Assembly: GCA_023247835.1 (NCBI GenBank)
Contig: JAHFFU010000046.1
Span: forward strand, 1 to 7,250
Source of the DNA: Candidatus Bathyarchaeota archaeon
GTDB lineage: Archaea > Thermoproteota > Bathyarchaeia > 40CM-2-53-6 > FEN-987
Length of the DNA stretch: 7,250 nt
Reading direction: 5' to 3'
The position numbers and the translations under genes were made by a program. The notes under the pieces were generated by a model. That model was not told the DNA's origin. It did no database searches and saw nothing but the letters and a program-made list of their open reading frames with translations. Positions 6,445 through 7,250 of the stretch are shown here, piece after piece. Numbering within the stretch: position 1 is the stretch's first letter; each line of letters starts with the position of its first letter.

Positions 6445-7250
6445 GTCTTTCTCCAACCAGCTTTTCAAAGCATCGATCGAGAGCGCGCTTGAATATGACG
6501 CACGCTACATCGGAGCGGTATTCTCCTGACACTCTAAAATCCGAACTGAGTCGCAATTCGCTCCTCAAGGAGGAGATTGCCTCGCGAATGAGCTGCGGAT
6601 TGAGAACTTTACCGCGAAGTTTCTCTTCAGTCTGTTTGGCGCGTTCGGGTATCTTGCCGCCGAATCGGTTGAACGCAATTCGAATCTCGTCAGCTCGCCG
6701 AGTCTTCTTATCAAGTTTCAAGTAGATCGCTGAAGAAACGAAGGAGATTATCAGAGAGTTTCTCATTCCCACTTTCTCGAACGCACAGGCAGACTGCGCG
6801 TCAAATTCGCGAAACATTGTCTCGACGAGGATTTCGTTCGCTTTGAGTTCAGTCGCTCGTTTGCCTTTGAGAAAATCTTCCAATCGCAGGACGCGCTCCC
6901 CATGCTTGCTCTTCACTCGGACCTGAGCGTCTAGGACGAGTAAGACGGGTAGCAAATCCTCTGATGAGGAGGCGGCGCATATGTTACCTCCAATCGTGGC
7001 CACATTTCGAATTGATGGTCCACCAAACTTCTCGGCTACCTCATGGAATACTCCATGACGAGATTCAATGAGTGGGGAATTGACTAGATCAGAGATTGTA
7101 GTCATCGCGCCGATTCTAATCATGCCACCGTCCTTCAGGACGTAGTTGAACTCAGTCAAGCCTGAGAGGTCGGCGAGCACTTTCGGGTTGACCTGTCGCC
7201 TTTGTATGCGATTCATGAGGTCGCTTCCATTTGCAATCAGATGAACTCCA
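6437..7250 (-). CDS. FAD-binding medium subunit of molybdenum hydroxylase (5' end outside window)
   Basis: The frame stays open to the window edge, so the ATG at 7216 is internal. The codons before it read G-V-H-L-I-A-N-G-S-D-L, the first FAD-binding loop (usually A-G-G-T-D-L). About 270 residues are visible, and 20–30 more are expected upstream. The second FAD motif T-I-G-G-N (6983–6997) follows, then I-C-A-A-S-S-S-E-D-L-L-P-V-L-L-V-L-D-A. The C-terminal domain shows F-E-K-V-G-M-R-N-S-L and a closing R-V-S-G-E-Y-R-S-D-V-A-C-V-I-F-K-R-A-L, as in CO dehydrogenase flavoprotein C-terminal domains. It receives electrons from the [2Fe-2S] subunit and passes them to an external acceptor such as NAD or a quinone; which one is not visible. 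It is first of the visible operon genes. Both FAD motifs deviate slightly from consensus, but the fold signature is clear. Confidence 0.92.
   Translation of the reverse strand, partial: GVHLIANGSDLMNRIQRRQVNPKVLADLSGLTEFNYVLKDGGMIRIGAMTTISDLVNSPLIESRHGVFHEVAEKFGGPSIRNVATIGGNICAASSSEDLLPVLLVLDAQVRVKSKHGERVLRLEDFLKGKRATELKANEILVETMFREFDAQSACAFEKVGMRNSLIISFVSSAIYLKLDKKTRRADEIRIAFNRFGGKIPERAKQTEEKLRGKVLNPQLIREAISSLRSELRLSSDFRVSGEYRSDVACVIFKRALDRCFEKLVGERLG

Noticed and set aside
6437..7216. FAD subunit starting at ATG 7216
   Set aside because: The frame continues upstream and encodes the first FAD motif (I-A-N-G-S-D-L) before this ATG, so the methionine is internal and the gene is cut by the window edge.
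1..7250. tRNA, rRNA, CRISPR array, insertion sequence or phage features
   Set aside because: No cloverleaf, regular spaced repeat, transposase or integrase signature was found by eye on either strand; almost all of the sequence is taken up by the genes listed.

Overview
The window looks archaeal, or at least prokaryotic with archaeal traits. Gene spacing is tight, base composition is roughly balanced, several genes appear to use TTG or GTG starts, and the NfeD–slipin pair resembles the Pyrococcus one. The presumed first gene of the divergent promoter region lacks a Shine-Dalgarno sequence. The lineage is an inference and could not be tested here. I saw no tRNA, rRNA, CRISPR array, insertion sequence or long repeat. 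No gap between genes exceeds about 140 bases.

Left block (1–1035, + strand): the last 61 codons of an NfeD-type protein (OB-fold domain) are followed closely by a complete slipin/stomatin-type SPFH membrane protein. These form a membrane-quality or membrane-domain module.

Middle block (1086–2767): a minus-strand two-gene operon encodes a BlaI/MecI-type winged-helix repressor, then a three-helix membrane zinc metalloprotease (M48/M56-like, HELAH). It is a stripped-down relative of BlaI–BlaR1 signalling with no visible ligand-sensing domain. A small two-helix membrane protein is divergent from it. The roughly 140-base shared region carries an inverted repeat, TACTA-N6-TAGTA, which resembles known BlaI/MecI operators and lies next to a TATA-like element. 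This is the most interesting part of the window: a probable autoregulated repressor–protease circuit whose target may include the divergent membrane protein.

Right block (2795–7250, minus strand): a tightly packed operon for a molybdenum hydroxylase of the xanthine dehydrogenase family. The transcription order is FAD subunit (5' end lies beyond the window), [2Fe-2S] subunit, molybdopterin-binding large subunit, then an XdhC/CoxI-type maturation factor. Electrons should pass from substrate at the Mo centre through two [2Fe-2S] clusters to FAD. The active-site loop reads FRGFGGPQ, so this is not a form I CO dehydrogenase. The substrate (purine, aldehyde, N-heterocycle or other) cannot be fixed from sequence alone.
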